Part shown: positions 1 to 8,878 of the stretch, piece after piece
How the letters are laid out: each line of letters opens with the position of its first letter
Position numbering within the stretch: position 1 is the first letter of the stretch
NCBI RefSeq assembly: GCF_003569765.1
Contig: NZ_QXMG01000025.1
Location: 18,182-82,181, forward strand
Direction: 5' to 3'
Origin: Caldimonas tepidiphila
GTDB taxonomy: Bacteria > Pseudomonadota > Gammaproteobacteria > Burkholderiales > Burkholderiaceae_C
DNA length: 64,000 nucleotides
Made by a program: the position numbers and the translations under genes
Notes under the pieces: generated by a model
What the model was told of the DNA's origin: nothing
The model's input: only the letters and a program-made list of their open reading frames with translations
Database searches by the model: none

Positions 1-1023
1 GCCCAGCACGTCCATCGCCAGCCGGCCCAGCTCGCGCCGCCAGTTCGACCAGGCGTACTTGGCGGTGTAGGCCTCGGGCGGCTGGGTGCCGTCCCGGGCG
101 CCGAGCACGCGCAGCGCGTGGTGGCGCAGCATCGCCAGCCCCTGTGCCGCCTGCGCGATGCGCTGGCGCAGCAGCGGGTCGCGCGCCGCGCCGTTGGCGC
201 GCGCGGCTGCAATGACGAGGTCCAGCTCGTGGCGGAAATGCGCCTGCTGGCCCAGCGTCGAGACGCCGCGCTCGAAACCGAGCAGCGCCATCGCGACCTT
301 CCAGCCCTGGCCCGGCGCGCCCAGGTGCAGCGAGGCCTCGGTGCGCGCGCCGTCGAGGAAGACCTCGTTGAACTCCGCACTGCCGGTCATCTGGTGGATC
401 GGACGGATCGCGACGCCGGGCTGCTCGAGTGGCACCAGCAGCAGCGTGAGGCCCTGGTGGCGCGAGGACCCTTCCTCGGTGCGCGCCAGCACGAAGATCC
501 AGTCGCTCTCATGCGCCCAGGAGGTCCAGACCTTCTGGCCGTCGATCACCCATTCGCCGCGGGCCGGGTCCAGCCGGGCCCGGGTGCGCACGTTGGCCAA
601 GTCGGAGCCGGCGCCCGGCTCCGAGTAGCCCTGCGCCCAGTATTCGGTGCCGGCGCGGATGCCCGGCAGGAAGCGCGCGCGCTGCTCGGGCGTGCCGTGG
701 GCGATTAGCGTCGGCGCCAGCAGCTGCTCGCCGATGTGACCGAGCCGGCCCGGCCCGCCGCAGCGCGCGTACTCCTCGTGGAAGATCAGCTGCTGCCCGA
801 GCGGCAGCGCCCGGCCGCCCGCCTCGCGCGGCCAGCCGAGGCCCACCCAGCCGCCTTCGGCGAGCCGCTGCTCCCAGCGCCTGGCCAGCGCCGCGTCGAA
901 GCCGGGCGCCCCCGGCCCGTGGCAGTCGCGCAGCGGCTCGAACTCGCCGCGCAGGTGCGCGCGCATCCAGTCCTGCACCTCGGTGCGAAAGCTGCGTTCT
1001 TCGGGGCTCTCGTGCAGGTTCAT
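1..1023 (-). CDS. fadE30: Acyl-CoA dehydrogenase, FadE30-like (3' end off window)
   Basis: Flavin-dependent acyl-CoA dehydrogenase, 341 residues visible with no stop before the left edge, so its C-terminus lies outside. The start is ATG at 1023, overlapping the stop of the upstream gene (ATGA), which implies translational coupling. The flavin-contact motif YSEPGAGSD and, further on, VWTSWAH are visible. Blocks such as GSAEFNEVF and FERGVSTLGQQ match what I recall of mycobacterial FadE30, which dehydrogenates HIP-CoA after FadD3. It is the most distal visible gene of the ring C/D operon and follows a second dehydrogenase lacking the YSEPGAGSD block, so the two may form a mixed tetramer. The FadE30 assignment is from memory of the family; other FadE31-34 roles are possible. 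Confidence 0.85.
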   Translation of the reverse strand, partial: MNLHESPEERSFRTEVQDWMRAHLRGEFEPLRDCHGPGAPGFDAALARRWEQRLAEGGWVGLGWPREAGGRALPLGQQLIFHEEYARCGGPGRLGHIGEQLLAPTLIAHGTPEQRARFLPGIRAGTEYWAQGYSEPGAGSDLANVRTRARLDPARGEWVIDGQKVWTSWAHESDWIFVLARTEEGSSRHQGLTLLLVPLEQPGVAIRPIHQMTGSAEFNEVFLDGARTEASLHLGAPGQGWKVAMALLGFERGVSTLGQQAHFRHELDLVIAAARANGAARDPLLRQRIAQAAQGLAMLRHHALRVLGARDGTQPPEAYTAKYAWSNWRRELGRLAMDVLG

Positions 1024-2132
1024 GATGCGGGGGTGTCCAGCAGTTGCGCCGCCACGCGCTCGCGCCACCAGGCCGGCGGCCCGAGGCGCTGGCTGCCGGC
1101 CTGCGCACGTTTGAAGTAGAGGTGGGGGTCGTATTCCGAGGTGAAGCCCACGCCGCCGTGCAGCTGGATCGCCTCCTGGGCGCAGAACTGCGCCGCGTCG
1201 GTGGCCTCGCACAGGGCGAGCGCCGCCTGGAAGGCCAGCGTCGCGTCGTCGGGCGCCGTGTCGGCCACCGCCGCGGCGCCGTGGACGGCCGAGCGCGCGC
1301 CTTCGAGCGCCACCAGCATCTGCGCGCAGCGGTGCTTGACCGCCTGGAAGGCGGCGACCGGCCGGCCGAACTGCACGCGCTGCGCGGTGTAGGCCACGCT
1401 CAGGTCGAGGCACTGCTGCGCCACGCCCACCTGCTCGGCCGCCAGCCCGATGGCGCCCAGGTCGCGCGTGCGCGCCAGCGCCTGCTGCAGCGCCGGCCCG
1501 CGCGCCAAGCAGGCGGCGTCCGGCAGCCGCACCCTGGCCGCCTGCACGTCGGCGCTGCGGCGCGTGCGGTCCACGGTCTGCAGCGGGGCGATGCGCAGGC
1601 CCGGGCTCGCGGACGGGACCGCCAGCAGCAGCGCCTCGCCCGCGGCGTCCTGGGCGACCAGCAGCAGCAGGTCGGCCTGCGCGGCCGACCCGACGCGTTG
1701 CCAATGACCGTCGAGACGCCAGCCGCCCTCCGGCAGCGGCTGCGCGCGTGCCCCCGAGGCCTCCGAGGCCAGGGCCGCGACGGTCTCGCCGCACGTCACG
1801 CCGGCGAGCACGGCCGACCCGGCCTCGCCCACCGTGCGCAGCAGCGTCGCGGCCAGCACGGCGCTGTCGAAGAAGGGCACGCAGGCCAGGCGCCGGCCGA
1901 GCTGCTCCTGCAGCAGCGCGAGTTCCACCCAGCCCAGGCCGAGGCCGCCCTGCGCCTCGCTGCCCTGCAGGCCGCACCAGCCCATCTCGGCCATGTGCCG
2001 CCACAGGCCGCGGTCGAAGCCGTCCGCGCTGTCGGCGGCGGCGCGCATCGCGCGCGAGTCGCTGGCCTGCGCCAGGAAGTCGGCCGCGGTCTCGGCGATG
2101 AGCCGCTGTTCGTCGGAAAGTGCAAGATCCAT
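1020..2132 (-). CDS. Acyl-CoA dehydrogenase, partner-type subunit
   Basis: Acyl-CoA dehydrogenase of 370 residues beginning MDLALSDEQ. It keeps the C-terminal half features (RVQFGRPVAAFQAVKH near residue 255 and HGGVGFTSEYD near 330) but has no recognisable YSEPGAGSD flavin motif in the middle domain. Steroid acyl-CoA dehydrogenases of actinobacteria often work as alpha2beta2 complexes in which only one chain type carries a full flavin and substrate site. The adjacent, overlapping FadE30-like gene supplies exactly the missing motif, so a heterotetramer is the natural inference. The likely substrate is a HIP-derived CoA ester, given the operon. Confidence 0.85.
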   Translation of the reverse strand: MDLALSDEQRLIAETAADFLAQASDSRAMRAAADSADGFDRGLWRHMAEMGWCGLQGSEAQGGLGLGWVELALLQEQLGRRLACVPFFDSAVLAATLLRTVGEAGSAVLAGVTCGETVAALASEASGARAQPLPEGGWRLDGHWQRVGSAAQADLLLLVAQDAAGEALLLAVPSASPGLRIAPLQTVDRTRRSADVQAARVRLPDAACLARGPALQQALARTRDLGAIGLAAEQVGVAQQCLDLSVAYTAQRVQFGRPVAAFQAVKHRCAQMLVALEGARSAVHGAAAVADTAPDDATLAFQAALALCEATDAAQFCAQEAIQLHGGVGFTSEYDPHLYFKRAQAGSQRLGPPAWWRERVAAQLLDTPAS

Positions 2133-2140
2133 GGTGGCCC

Positions 2141-3016
2141 TCAGGTGCCGTAGACCTTCTGCGGCGCAACGCTCTCGGCGATCAGGCGGTCGACCACCGC
2201 CGTCAGCTCCGCCGGCGCCCAGCGCGCGCCCTTGTCGGCGATCCTGCCAGTGCGCCAGCCGTCGGCCACCGAAAGCTCGCCCCCCTTGGCCTCGAAGCAG
2301 CGGCCGCTCACGTGGGCCGAGAGCGGGCTGCCCAGCCAGACCACGATGGAGGCGACGTTGAGCGGATCCCAGACGTCGAAGCCGCTCTCGGGCTTCTTCA
2401 CCAGATCCGGCATCGCGCCCTCGGTCATCGAGGTGCGCGCGGCCGGCGCGAGGCAGTTCACCGTGATGCCGTAGCGCGCCAGCTCGGCGGCCTGCACCAG
2501 CGTGAGCGCGGCGATGCCGGCCTTGGCGGCGGCGTAGTTGCTCTGGCCGATCGAGCCTTGCAGGCCGGCGCCGGAGCTGGTGTTGATGATGCGCGCATCC
2601 ACCGCGCGGCCCGCCTTCTTCTGGTCGCGCCAGCGCCGGCCCAGCACATTGGCGAGGCAGAAGTGGCCCTTGAGGTGCACGTGCATCACCGCGTCCCAGT
2701 CCTCCTCGCTGAGCGAGAGGAACATGCGGTCGCGCAGGATGCCGGCGTTGTTGACCAGCACGTGCACCTCGCCGAAGGCCGCCACGGCGGCGTCGACGAT
2801 CGCCTGCGCCCCGGCGACCGAGGCGATGTCGCCGCTGTCGGCCAGCGCCCGGCCCCCGGCGGCCCGCACCTCGGCGGCCACCGCCTGCGCGGCCTCCGCG
2901 CGGATGTCGTTGACGACGACGTTGGCGCCCTCGGCCGCGAAGGCGAGCGCGTAGGCCCGTCCCAGGCCGCCGCCGGCGCCGGTGATCAGGACGGTTCGGT
3001 TGTCACAGATTCCCAT
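2141..3016 (-). CDS. SDR-family 3-hydroxyacyl-CoA dehydrogenase, Hsd4A-like
   Basis: Classical short-chain dehydrogenase, 291 residues. The N-terminal nucleotide-binding motif TGAGGGLGR is at about residues 12-20, NNAG near 88, and the catalytic Ser and YAAAK lie in the SSGAGLQGSIGQSNYAAAK region. The length and the long tail after the Rossmann core resemble the dehydrogenase domain of MFE-2/17-beta-HSD4 enzymes, which oxidise 3-hydroxyacyl-CoA esters with NAD+. It sits between the acyl-CoA dehydrogenases and the amidase of the ring C/D operon, so the substrate is probably a hydroxylated HIP-CoA or side-chain CoA ester. It is a candidate for the IpdF step, but two other SDRs here could also fill it. 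Confidence 0.8.
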   Translation of the reverse strand: MGICDNRTVLITGAGGGLGRAYALAFAAEGANVVVNDIRAEAAQAVAAEVRAAGGRALADSGDIASVAGAQAIVDAAVAAFGEVHVLVNNAGILRDRMFLSLSEEDWDAVMHVHLKGHFCLANVLGRRWRDQKKAGRAVDARIINTSSGAGLQGSIGQSNYAAAKAGIAALTLVQAAELARYGITVNCLAPAARTSMTEGAMPDLVKKPESGFDVWDPLNVASIVVWLGSPLSAHVSGRCFEAKGGELSVADGWRTGRIADKGARWAPAELTAVVDRLIAESVAPQKVYGT

Positions 3017-3055
3017 GGTGTTCTTTGCTCGAAATCGGTCGTTGAAGGCGGCCCC

Positions 3056-4630
3056 TCACAGGGCCGGGGCGGGACGGCGCTGGCTCCACGGCGCCGCCTG
3101 CTCCAGCTGGGCGGCGAGGGCCAGCAGTCGGTCCTCGGCGCCGAAGGGGGCGGCGAACTGGGCCCCCACGGGCAGGCCGGCCCCGTTCCAGTGCAGCGGC
3201 ACCGACATCGCCGGGTGGCCGCTCATGTTGAACAGGGCCGTGAACGGCGAGGCCATCACCGCGGCTTTGACAAAGTCCTCGTAGGGCTGGTCCAGCGACA
3301 GCGCGCCAAGCTTCGGCGCGGGGGCCGCCGTCACCGGCGACAGGATCAGGTCGTGCTCGCCGAAGAACAGGTCGAGCGTGCGCCCGACCTGGTCGAACAC
3401 GGCGCGGGCGGCGAATACCTGCTCGGCGCCGTAGCCGCTCGCCAGCTGGAGGCTGCGCCAGTTCAGCGGCTCGAACTCGTCCTCGCGGGCGCGGCGGCCG
3501 AGCGCCTTCTCGCGCGCCCTGACGGTGCTCAGCATGCCGGTCGCGGTGAGCACGCCCATGCCGGCGAACATCTCGGCCACCGGCAGCTGCAGAGCCGCCG
3601 GCTCCACCTTGTGGCCGAGCGATTCGCACAGCCGCGCGGCCTTGCGCGCGGCCTCCAGGCAGTCCGGATGCACGGGCAGGCCGAAGGGGTTGGCCTCCAT
3701 CAGCGCGATGCGCAGGGGCCGCGGCGGCCGGGCGATCGCGGCCATCAGGGCTTCGGGGGAGGCGGGCTGCATCGGTCCGCTGCGGCTGCCGGGCTCCGGG
3801 CCCTGCGTCAGCTGCAGCAGCAGCGCCGTGTCGCGCACCGAGCGGCTGATGACGTTGTGCACCGACAGGCCCATCCAGCCTTCGAGCGCCGTCGGCCCCA
3901 TCGGCACCCGGCCTCGGCTGGGCTTGAGGCCGAACAGGCCGCAATGCGAGGCGGGGATGCGGATCGAGCCGCCGCCGTCGCTGGCGTGCGCCACCGGCAG
4001 GATCCCGGAGGCCACCGCCACCGCGGCTCCGCCGGAGGAGCCGCCGCTGCTGTGCTCGGGCTGCCAGGGGTTGCGGGTCGGGCCGAACAGGCGCGACTCG
4101 GTGGTGGCGGTCTGGCCGAACTCGGGCGAGGTGGTCTTGGCGAAGATGTTCAGGCCCGCGGCCCGGTAGCGCTGCACCAGCGTCGAGTCGTGGTCCGCCA
4201 CGACGTCCTTGAAGAAGGCGCAGCCGTGGGTGGTGACCGTGCCCTTCATCTGCAGGCCCAGGTCCTTGAGCGCGAAGGGCACGCCCAGCAGCGGCGCGGC
4301 CGCGGCCCGGCGCTCTCGCTCGGCCCGGCCGAGGCCGGAGAGCTGCCGGGCCGTGTCGCGAGCGGGCTCGTCGTGGCGCAGGGCAATGGCATTGAGCGCG
4401 CTGCGGGCCTCGGCGCGGGCGAGGGCTGCTTCCAGCGCGTCCAGGGCGCTGATCTGCCCCTTGCGGATCTGCTGCGCCAGCCCGGTGGCGTCGAAGCGCT
4501 CGTACTCGGGCAGGGGCAGGGCCGCCCCGCGCGCAGCGGTTCCGGTCGCGCCCAGCGTCGTGGCGAGACCCGCGGCTGCCGCGCCCCTGAGGAAGTCGCG
4601 CCGGCTAGCGTCCGGCTGTCGGTCGTTCAT
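3056..4630 (-). CDS. Tat-exported amidase-signature hydrolase
   Basis: Amidase signature enzyme of 524 residues. The N-terminus carries a twin-arginine signal (RRDFLRG at residues 10-16 followed by an Ala-rich hydrophobic stretch), so export to the periplasm is predicted. The Ser-cisSer-Lys triad is visible as Lys122, Ser198 in GGSSGG and Ser222 in GGGSIR, with the usual 24-residue spacing between the serines. It is embedded in the ring C/D operon, immediately after the thiolase. An exported amidase has no assigned step in known steroid pathways. It could deconjugate amino-acid-conjugated bile acids or other amides, but this is inference; bile salt hydrolases are usually of a different (Ntn) fold. 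Confidence 0.85.
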   Translation of the reverse strand: MNDRQPDASRRDFLRGAAAAGLATTLGATGTAARGAALPLPEYERFDATGLAQQIRKGQISALDALEAALARAEARSALNAIALRHDEPARDTARQLSGLGRAERERRAAAAPLLGVPFALKDLGLQMKGTVTTHGCAFFKDVVADHDSTLVQRYRAAGLNIFAKTTSPEFGQTATTESRLFGPTRNPWQPEHSSGGSSGGAAVAVASGILPVAHASDGGGSIRIPASHCGLFGLKPSRGRVPMGPTALEGWMGLSVHNVISRSVRDTALLLQLTQGPEPGSRSGPMQPASPEALMAAIARPPRPLRIALMEANPFGLPVHPDCLEAARKAARLCESLGHKVEPAALQLPVAEMFAGMGVLTATGMLSTVRAREKALGRRAREDEFEPLNWRSLQLASGYGAEQVFAARAVFDQVGRTLDLFFGEHDLILSPVTAAPAPKLGALSLDQPYEDFVKAAVMASPFTALFNMSGHPAMSVPLHWNGAGLPVGAQFAAPFGAEDRLLALAAQLEQAAPWSQRRPAPAL

Positions 4631-4649
4631 GGGGTTGTCTCCCGGGCTT

Positions 4650-5804
4650 TCAGAGCCGCTCGATGATGGTGACGTTGGCCTGCCCGCCGCCCTCGCACAT
4701 GGTCTGCAGGCCGTATCGACCGCCGCTGCGCTCGAGCTCGTGCAGCAGGGTCGTCATCAGCTTCGCACCCGAGGCGCCGAGCGGGTGGCCCAGCGCGATG
4801 GCGCCGCCGTTGACGTTAGTGCGGGCTACCGGGTAACCGGTCTCCTTGAGCCAAGCCATCACTACCGACGCGAAGGCCTCGTTGATCTCGACGAGGTCGA
4901 TGTCCTCCAGTTTCATGCCGGCCTTGCGCAGCGCATGCGCGGTGGCCGGGATCGGCGCCGTGAGGTGCCAGATCGGGTCGTCAGCCCGCACGCTCAGGTG
5001 ATGGATGCGCGCGCGCGGCTTGAGGCCGTAGCGCTTGAGCGCGGTCTCCGACACCACCAGCACCGCGGCCGCGGCATCGCACGTGGAGCTCGACACCGCC
5101 GCCGTGATCTTCGGGTAGTCGGGGTCCACGGGGGCGAGCGTGGCCATCTTCTGCAGCGAGGTCTCGCGGGCCGTCTCGTCCATCGCCAGCAGCCCGGGCA
5201 GCGGCACCACCTCGCGGTCGAAGCGGCCCTCGTGAATGGCCTGCAGCGCGCGGTCGTGGCTCCGCTTGGCGTACGCCTCCATCGCCTCGCGCGACAGCTC
5301 CCAGTGGTCCGCGATGCGCTGCGCGGCGTAGAACTGGTTGACCGGGGCGTCGCCGAAGCGCGCGCGCCAGCCCCGGCTCTCGGCGAAGGGGGTGGTGAAG
5401 CCCAGCGGCCGGCCGGCGAGCATGGCCGAGGAGATCGGGATGCTGCTCATGGTCTGCACCCCGCCGGCGAGCACCACGTCCTGCGTGCCGCTCATCACCG
5501 CCTGTGCCGCGAAGTGCACCGCCTGCTGCGAGCTGCCGCACTGCCGGTCCACCGTGGTGCCGGGCACGTTCAGCGGCAGGCCGGCGGCCAGCCAGGCGGT
5601 GCGCGCGATGTCGCCGGCGAGCGCGCCGATGGTGTCGACGCAGCCGAACACCACGTCGTCGTACTCGGCGGAGGGAATGTCGTTGCGCTCGACGATCGCG
5701 CGGATCACGTGGGCGCCCAGGTCCGCGCCGTGCACGCCGGCGAGCGATCCGCCGCGCTTGCCGGTGGGCGAGCGCAGCGCGTCGACGATATAGGCTTCAG
5801 CCAT
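4650..5804 (-). CDS. fadA6: Acetyl-CoA acetyltransferase (thiolase), FadA6-like
   Basis: Thiolase of 384 residues that cleaves a 3-oxoacyl-CoA with CoA. Catalytic residues are Cys89 (DRQCGSSQQ), His340 (GHPLGASG) and Cys370 (MCEGGG). I chose ATG at 5804 because the MAEAYIVDALRSPTGKRGG start is the normal thiolase N-terminus; the open frame continues upstream without homology. The N-terminus and the ending MCEGGGQANVTIIERL resemble mycobacterial FadA6 rather than FadA5. FadA6 is the thiolase of HIP degradation, which agrees with the neighbouring ipd and fadE genes. Confidence 0.92.
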   Translation of the reverse strand: MAEAYIVDALRSPTGKRGGSLAGVHGADLGAHVIRAIVERNDIPSAEYDDVVFGCVDTIGALAGDIARTAWLAAGLPLNVPGTTVDRQCGSSQQAVHFAAQAVMSGTQDVVLAGGVQTMSSIPISSAMLAGRPLGFTTPFAESRGWRARFGDAPVNQFYAAQRIADHWELSREAMEAYAKRSHDRALQAIHEGRFDREVVPLPGLLAMDETARETSLQKMATLAPVDPDYPKITAAVSSSTCDAAAAVLVVSETALKRYGLKPRARIHHLSVRADDPIWHLTAPIPATAHALRKAGMKLEDIDLVEINEAFASVVMAWLKETGYPVARTNVNGGAIALGHPLGASGAKLMTTLLHELERSGGRYGLQTMCEGGGQANVTIIERL

Positions 5805-5818
5805 GCAGGTTCTCCCGT

Positions 5819-6892
5819 TCACTCGAATCTGAAGGTGGCGGCCGGGCCCAGGGGGGCGTCCTCGGCCAGCAGCCGCTCGCTCAGGCGCGCGCGGTGGAAG
5901 CTGCGGTCGCCCCAGGCCGCGTCGAGCACCCAGGCGCGCTTCATGAACATCTGCAGGTCCACCTCCCAGGTGTAGCCCATTGCGCCATGCACCTGGATGC
6001 TCTTGCGCGCCGCGGTCCAGGCGGCGTCCGCGCAGGCGAGCTTCGCGTGCGACACGCGCAGCGCCGTCTGCGGCTCGCCGCGCTCTAGCGCGCACACCGC
6101 GCGGTAGAGCACCGGCTTGGCGAACTCGATCTTGGTCACGACGTCGGCCAGGTGGTGCTTGACGGCCTGGAAGCTGCCGATGGGCCGGCCGAACTGCTTG
6201 CGCTGCGCGGCGTAGTCCACGCCCAGGTCCAGCATGCGCTGCGCCAAGCCGATCAGCTGCCCGCTCACGTTCAGCGCGCCGCGCTCCAGCGCCTCGTCCC
6301 ACAGCCGCTGGCCCTGGCAGCCGTCGAGCACGCGCGTGCCCGCCCCGGGCTCCCAGCGCACCTGCGCCAGGCGCCGCGAGGCGTCGACGCTGGCCAGCGG
6401 CTCGACCTGCACCTGCTCGGGCGCGAGCGCGTGCAGTTCCAGCCCCTGCGGCGTGGCATGGGGCAGCAGCAGCAGGTCGGCCCTGCGGGCATCCGCCACC
6501 CAGGGGTTGACCGGATGGCCGACCGCGATGCGGCAGCTGCCGTCGGCGATGCAGGGCAGCCAGCGGCCGCGCAGCGGGTGATCCTCCGGCAGCCCGGCCA
6601 GCAGGCCCGCGGCGACGTAGGCCGTGTCGGCCAGCGAGTCAGCGATCGCGTAGTAGCCCAGCTCCTGCGTCAGCAGGGCCCAATCGATGTCGCCCAGCCC
6701 CAGGCCGCCCTCGTCCTCCGGGACGGACAGGGCGGTCAGGCCCTGCGCCGCGATCTTGGCGCGCAGCTCGGGCGAGCGGCCGGCGTCGGTCTCCCAGATC
6801 TCGCGCAGGACCTCGGGGGCCGCCTCCGTCATCAGCAGCCGGCTGACCGAGTCCCGGAAGGCCAGCTGGTCTTCGGTGAAGCAGAAGTTCAT
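5819..6892 (-). CDS. Acyl-CoA dehydrogenase, partner-type (FadE33-like position)
   Basis: Acyl-CoA dehydrogenase of 357 residues from ATG at 6892 (MNFCFTEDQLAF), preceded by GAGGGA. It shows KQFGRPIGSFQAVKHH and HGAMGYTWEVD but lacks the YSEPGAGSD flavin segment, so it is the complementary chain of the FadE31-like protein encoded immediately upstream (gap 13 nt). In mycobacteria FadE31 and FadE33 are encoded together and act on ring C/D intermediates. The order fadE31, this gene, fadA6 suggests one beta-oxidation cycle. Confidence 0.85.
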   Translation of the reverse strand: MNFCFTEDQLAFRDSVSRLLMTEAAPEVLREIWETDAGRSPELRAKIAAQGLTALSVPEDEGGLGLGDIDWALLTQELGYYAIADSLADTAYVAAGLLAGLPEDHPLRGRWLPCIADGSCRIAVGHPVNPWVADARRADLLLLPHATPQGLELHALAPEQVQVEPLASVDASRRLAQVRWEPGAGTRVLDGCQGQRLWDEALERGALNVSGQLIGLAQRMLDLGVDYAAQRKQFGRPIGSFQAVKHHLADVVTKIEFAKPVLYRAVCALERGEPQTALRVSHAKLACADAAWTAARKSIQVHGAMGYTWEVDLQMFMKRAWVLDAAWGDRSFHRARLSERLLAEDAPLGPAATFRFE

Positions 6893-6905
6893 GTCCGTTC
6901 CCTCG

Positions 6906-8072
6906 TCAAGCCTTGGGCAGGCCAAGCACCCGCTCGGCGATGATGTTGCGCTGGATCTCGTTGCTGCCGGCGTAGATCGGCCCGGCCTGCGCGAACAGGA
7001 AGCCGTCGAGCCAGTCGGCGGCCTCCGCCGACTCCGTCAGCTCAGCGCGCGCGCCCAGGATGCGCAGCGCCGTCTCGTGCAGCTCCAGGTCCAACTCCGA
7101 CCAGAAGATCTTGTTGGTGCTGGCCTCGGCGCCGATGCGGGCGCCGCGCTGCAGCCGCCCCACCGTGTGGTAGGAGGCCAGCGTGTAGGCCTCGGCCCCC
7201 ATCCAGGCACGCAGCACCGCCTCGCGGATCGAGGGGTCGCGGTCCGCCGTCTCGCGGTGGCGCTGGTAGAGCTGCACCAGGCGCTGGGCATTGCGCTGGT
7301 AGCGTGCCGGCGAGCGCAGCAGCAGCCCGCGCTCGAAGCCCGCGGTGGCCATCGCCACGTGCCAGCCCTGCCCCTCCTCGCCCACCCGGTTCTCCAGGGG
7401 CACGCGCACATTATCGAAGAAGACCTCGGCGAAGGCCGGCAGGCCGTTGAGCGCCTTGATGGGCCGGATCGTTATGCCGGGCGCGTCCAGCGGCACGAGC
7501 AGGTAGCTCAGGCCGTGGTGGCGCTGCGATCCGGGCTCGCTGCGGAACAGGCCGAACATCCAGTTGGCGAAGATCGCCCGCGTGGACCAGATCTTCTGGC
7601 CGTTGAGCACGTAGTGCTCGCCGTCGCCGTCCTGCGTGCGCACCGCCCGGCTGCTGATTGCGGCCATGTCGGAGCCGGCGCCCGGCTCGCTCCAGCCCTG
7701 CGCCCACATGTCGTCGCAGCGCGCCATGCGCGGCAGGAAGCGGGCCTTCTGCTCGTCCGTGCCGAACTCCATCAGCGTGGGCCCGAGCAGCAGGATGCCG
7801 TTCTGGTTGACGCGCAGCGGCGCGTCGGCGGCCCAGTACTCCTCCTCGAAGATCAGCCACTCGATCAGGTCGCAGCCGCGCCCGCCGAGCTCCTTGGGCC
7901 AGCTCACGCTGCTGTAGCCGGCGGAGGCGAGCACCGCCTCCCACTGCCGGTGCTGCTCGAAGCCCTCGCGCGTGTCGTAGCTGGCGAACCTCTCGCGCGG
8001 CGCATGAGTGAACAGCCAGTCGCGCACCTCGGCGCGGAATGCCTTCTGGGCTGGGGTGTAGCTCAGGTCCAT
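6906..8072 (-). CDS. fadE31: Acyl-CoA dehydrogenase, FadE31-like
   Basis: Acyl-CoA dehydrogenase of 388 residues; start taken at ATG 8072 (MDLSYTPAQKAFRAEV). The flavin motif WSEPGAGSD, the segment GQKIWSTRA and the C-terminal block GPIYAGSNEIQRN are intact. It matches my recollection of mycobacterial FadE31 along much of its length (YDTREGFEQHRQW, then SWPKELGGR). Probably forms a heteromer with the chain encoded just downstream and acts late in HIP-CoA breakdown. Confidence 0.9.
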   Translation of the reverse strand: MDLSYTPAQKAFRAEVRDWLFTHAPRERFASYDTREGFEQHRQWEAVLASAGYSSVSWPKELGGRGCDLIEWLIFEEEYWAADAPLRVNQNGILLLGPTLMEFGTDEQKARFLPRMARCDDMWAQGWSEPGAGSDMAAISSRAVRTQDGDGEHYVLNGQKIWSTRAIFANWMFGLFRSEPGSQRHHGLSYLLVPLDAPGITIRPIKALNGLPAFAEVFFDNVRVPLENRVGEEGQGWHVAMATAGFERGLLLRSPARYQRNAQRLVQLYQRHRETADRDPSIREAVLRAWMGAEAYTLASYHTVGRLQRGARIGAEASTNKIFWSELDLELHETALRILGARAELTESAEAADWLDGFLFAQAGPIYAGSNEIQRNIIAERVLGLPKA

Positions 8073-8085
8073 GGGGTTCTCGCTT

Positions 8086-8841
8086 TCAGAAGCGCGCATC
8101 GCGCTTTTGCACGAAGGCGCGGCGCGTCTCGGCCGAATCCGGGCTCATGTAGGCCTGCAGCGTGAAGCCCTGCTCCCAGCGGTACTTGTCCTCCAGGCAG
8201 CCGTCCTCGATGCCGGTGAGGGCCTCCTTGGCGATGCGGATCATCGCGGGGCTCTTGGCGGCGATCTTCGCGGCGACGGCCATCGCCTCGTCGCGCAGCT
8301 GCTCGCGCGGCACCACGCGCTCGATGGCACCGAGCCGCAGCGCCTCGGGGGCACCGATCATCTCGCCGGTGAAGAACAGGTAGCGGGTCTTCTGCACGCC
8401 GAACATGCGCTGCAGGTGGGCCGCGCCGCCCATTGCGCCGCGGTCGACCTCCGGCAGCCCGAAGCGCGCATCCTCCGCCGCGATCACGATGTCGGCCGCG
8501 CCGCAGATGCCGATGCCGCCGCCCAGCACGAAGCCGTGCACCGCGGAGATCACCGGCACCGGGTTGAGGTGCACCGCCCTGAAGGTGGCGTAGTTGCCGG
8601 CGTTGACCTCGACGATCAGGCCGGGGTCTGCCTCGAGCTCCTTGATGTCCACCCCGGCGCAGAAGCCTCGTCCCTCGGCGCGGATCACGATCACGCGCAC
8701 CTCGGGCCGCCGGCCCAGCGCCTCGAGGGCGGCGGCCAGCGCGTTCCAGCCTCGGGCGTCGAGCGCGTTGACCGGCGGCCGGTCGATCACCACCTCGGCC
8801 ACGCCGTCGTCGTGGACCCGAGTCGAAAACTGTTCCTGCAT
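8086..8841 (-). CDS. echA20: EchA20-like ring-opening crotonase
   Basis: Crotonase-fold protein of about 250 residues. EchA20 in actinobacteria hydrolytically opens a ring of the CoA-bound HIP intermediate before IpdAB. Visible features are FCAGVDIKE, the oxyanion segment VLGGGIGICGAADI, FGLPEVDRGAMGG and the family-typical C-terminus FVQKRDARF. I prefer ATG 8841 because a GGAAG ribosome site lies just upstream; ATG 8856 in frame would add five residues. It is next to ipdC, as expected for that pathway. Confidence 0.88.
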   Translation of the reverse strand: MQEQFSTRVHDDGVAEVVIDRPPVNALDARGWNALAAALEALGRRPEVRVIVIRAEGRGFCAGVDIKELEADPGLIVEVNAGNYATFRAVHLNPVPVISAVHGFVLGGGIGICGAADIVIAAEDARFGLPEVDRGAMGGAAHLQRMFGVQKTRYLFFTGEMIGAPEALRLGAIERVVPREQLRDEAMAVAAKIAAKSPAMIRIAKEALTGIEDGCLEDKYRWEQGFTLQAYMSPDSAETRRAFVQKRDARF

Positions 8842-8878
8842 TGTTCTTCCTTCCATGTGCGCTTCTAGCCCAGGCCGC

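Noticed and set aside
2120..4666. Very long plus-strand open frame opposite the SDR and amidase genes
   Set aside because: It is antisense to well-supported genes, rich in Arg, His and Gly as expected for high-GC shadow frames, and shows no family motif.
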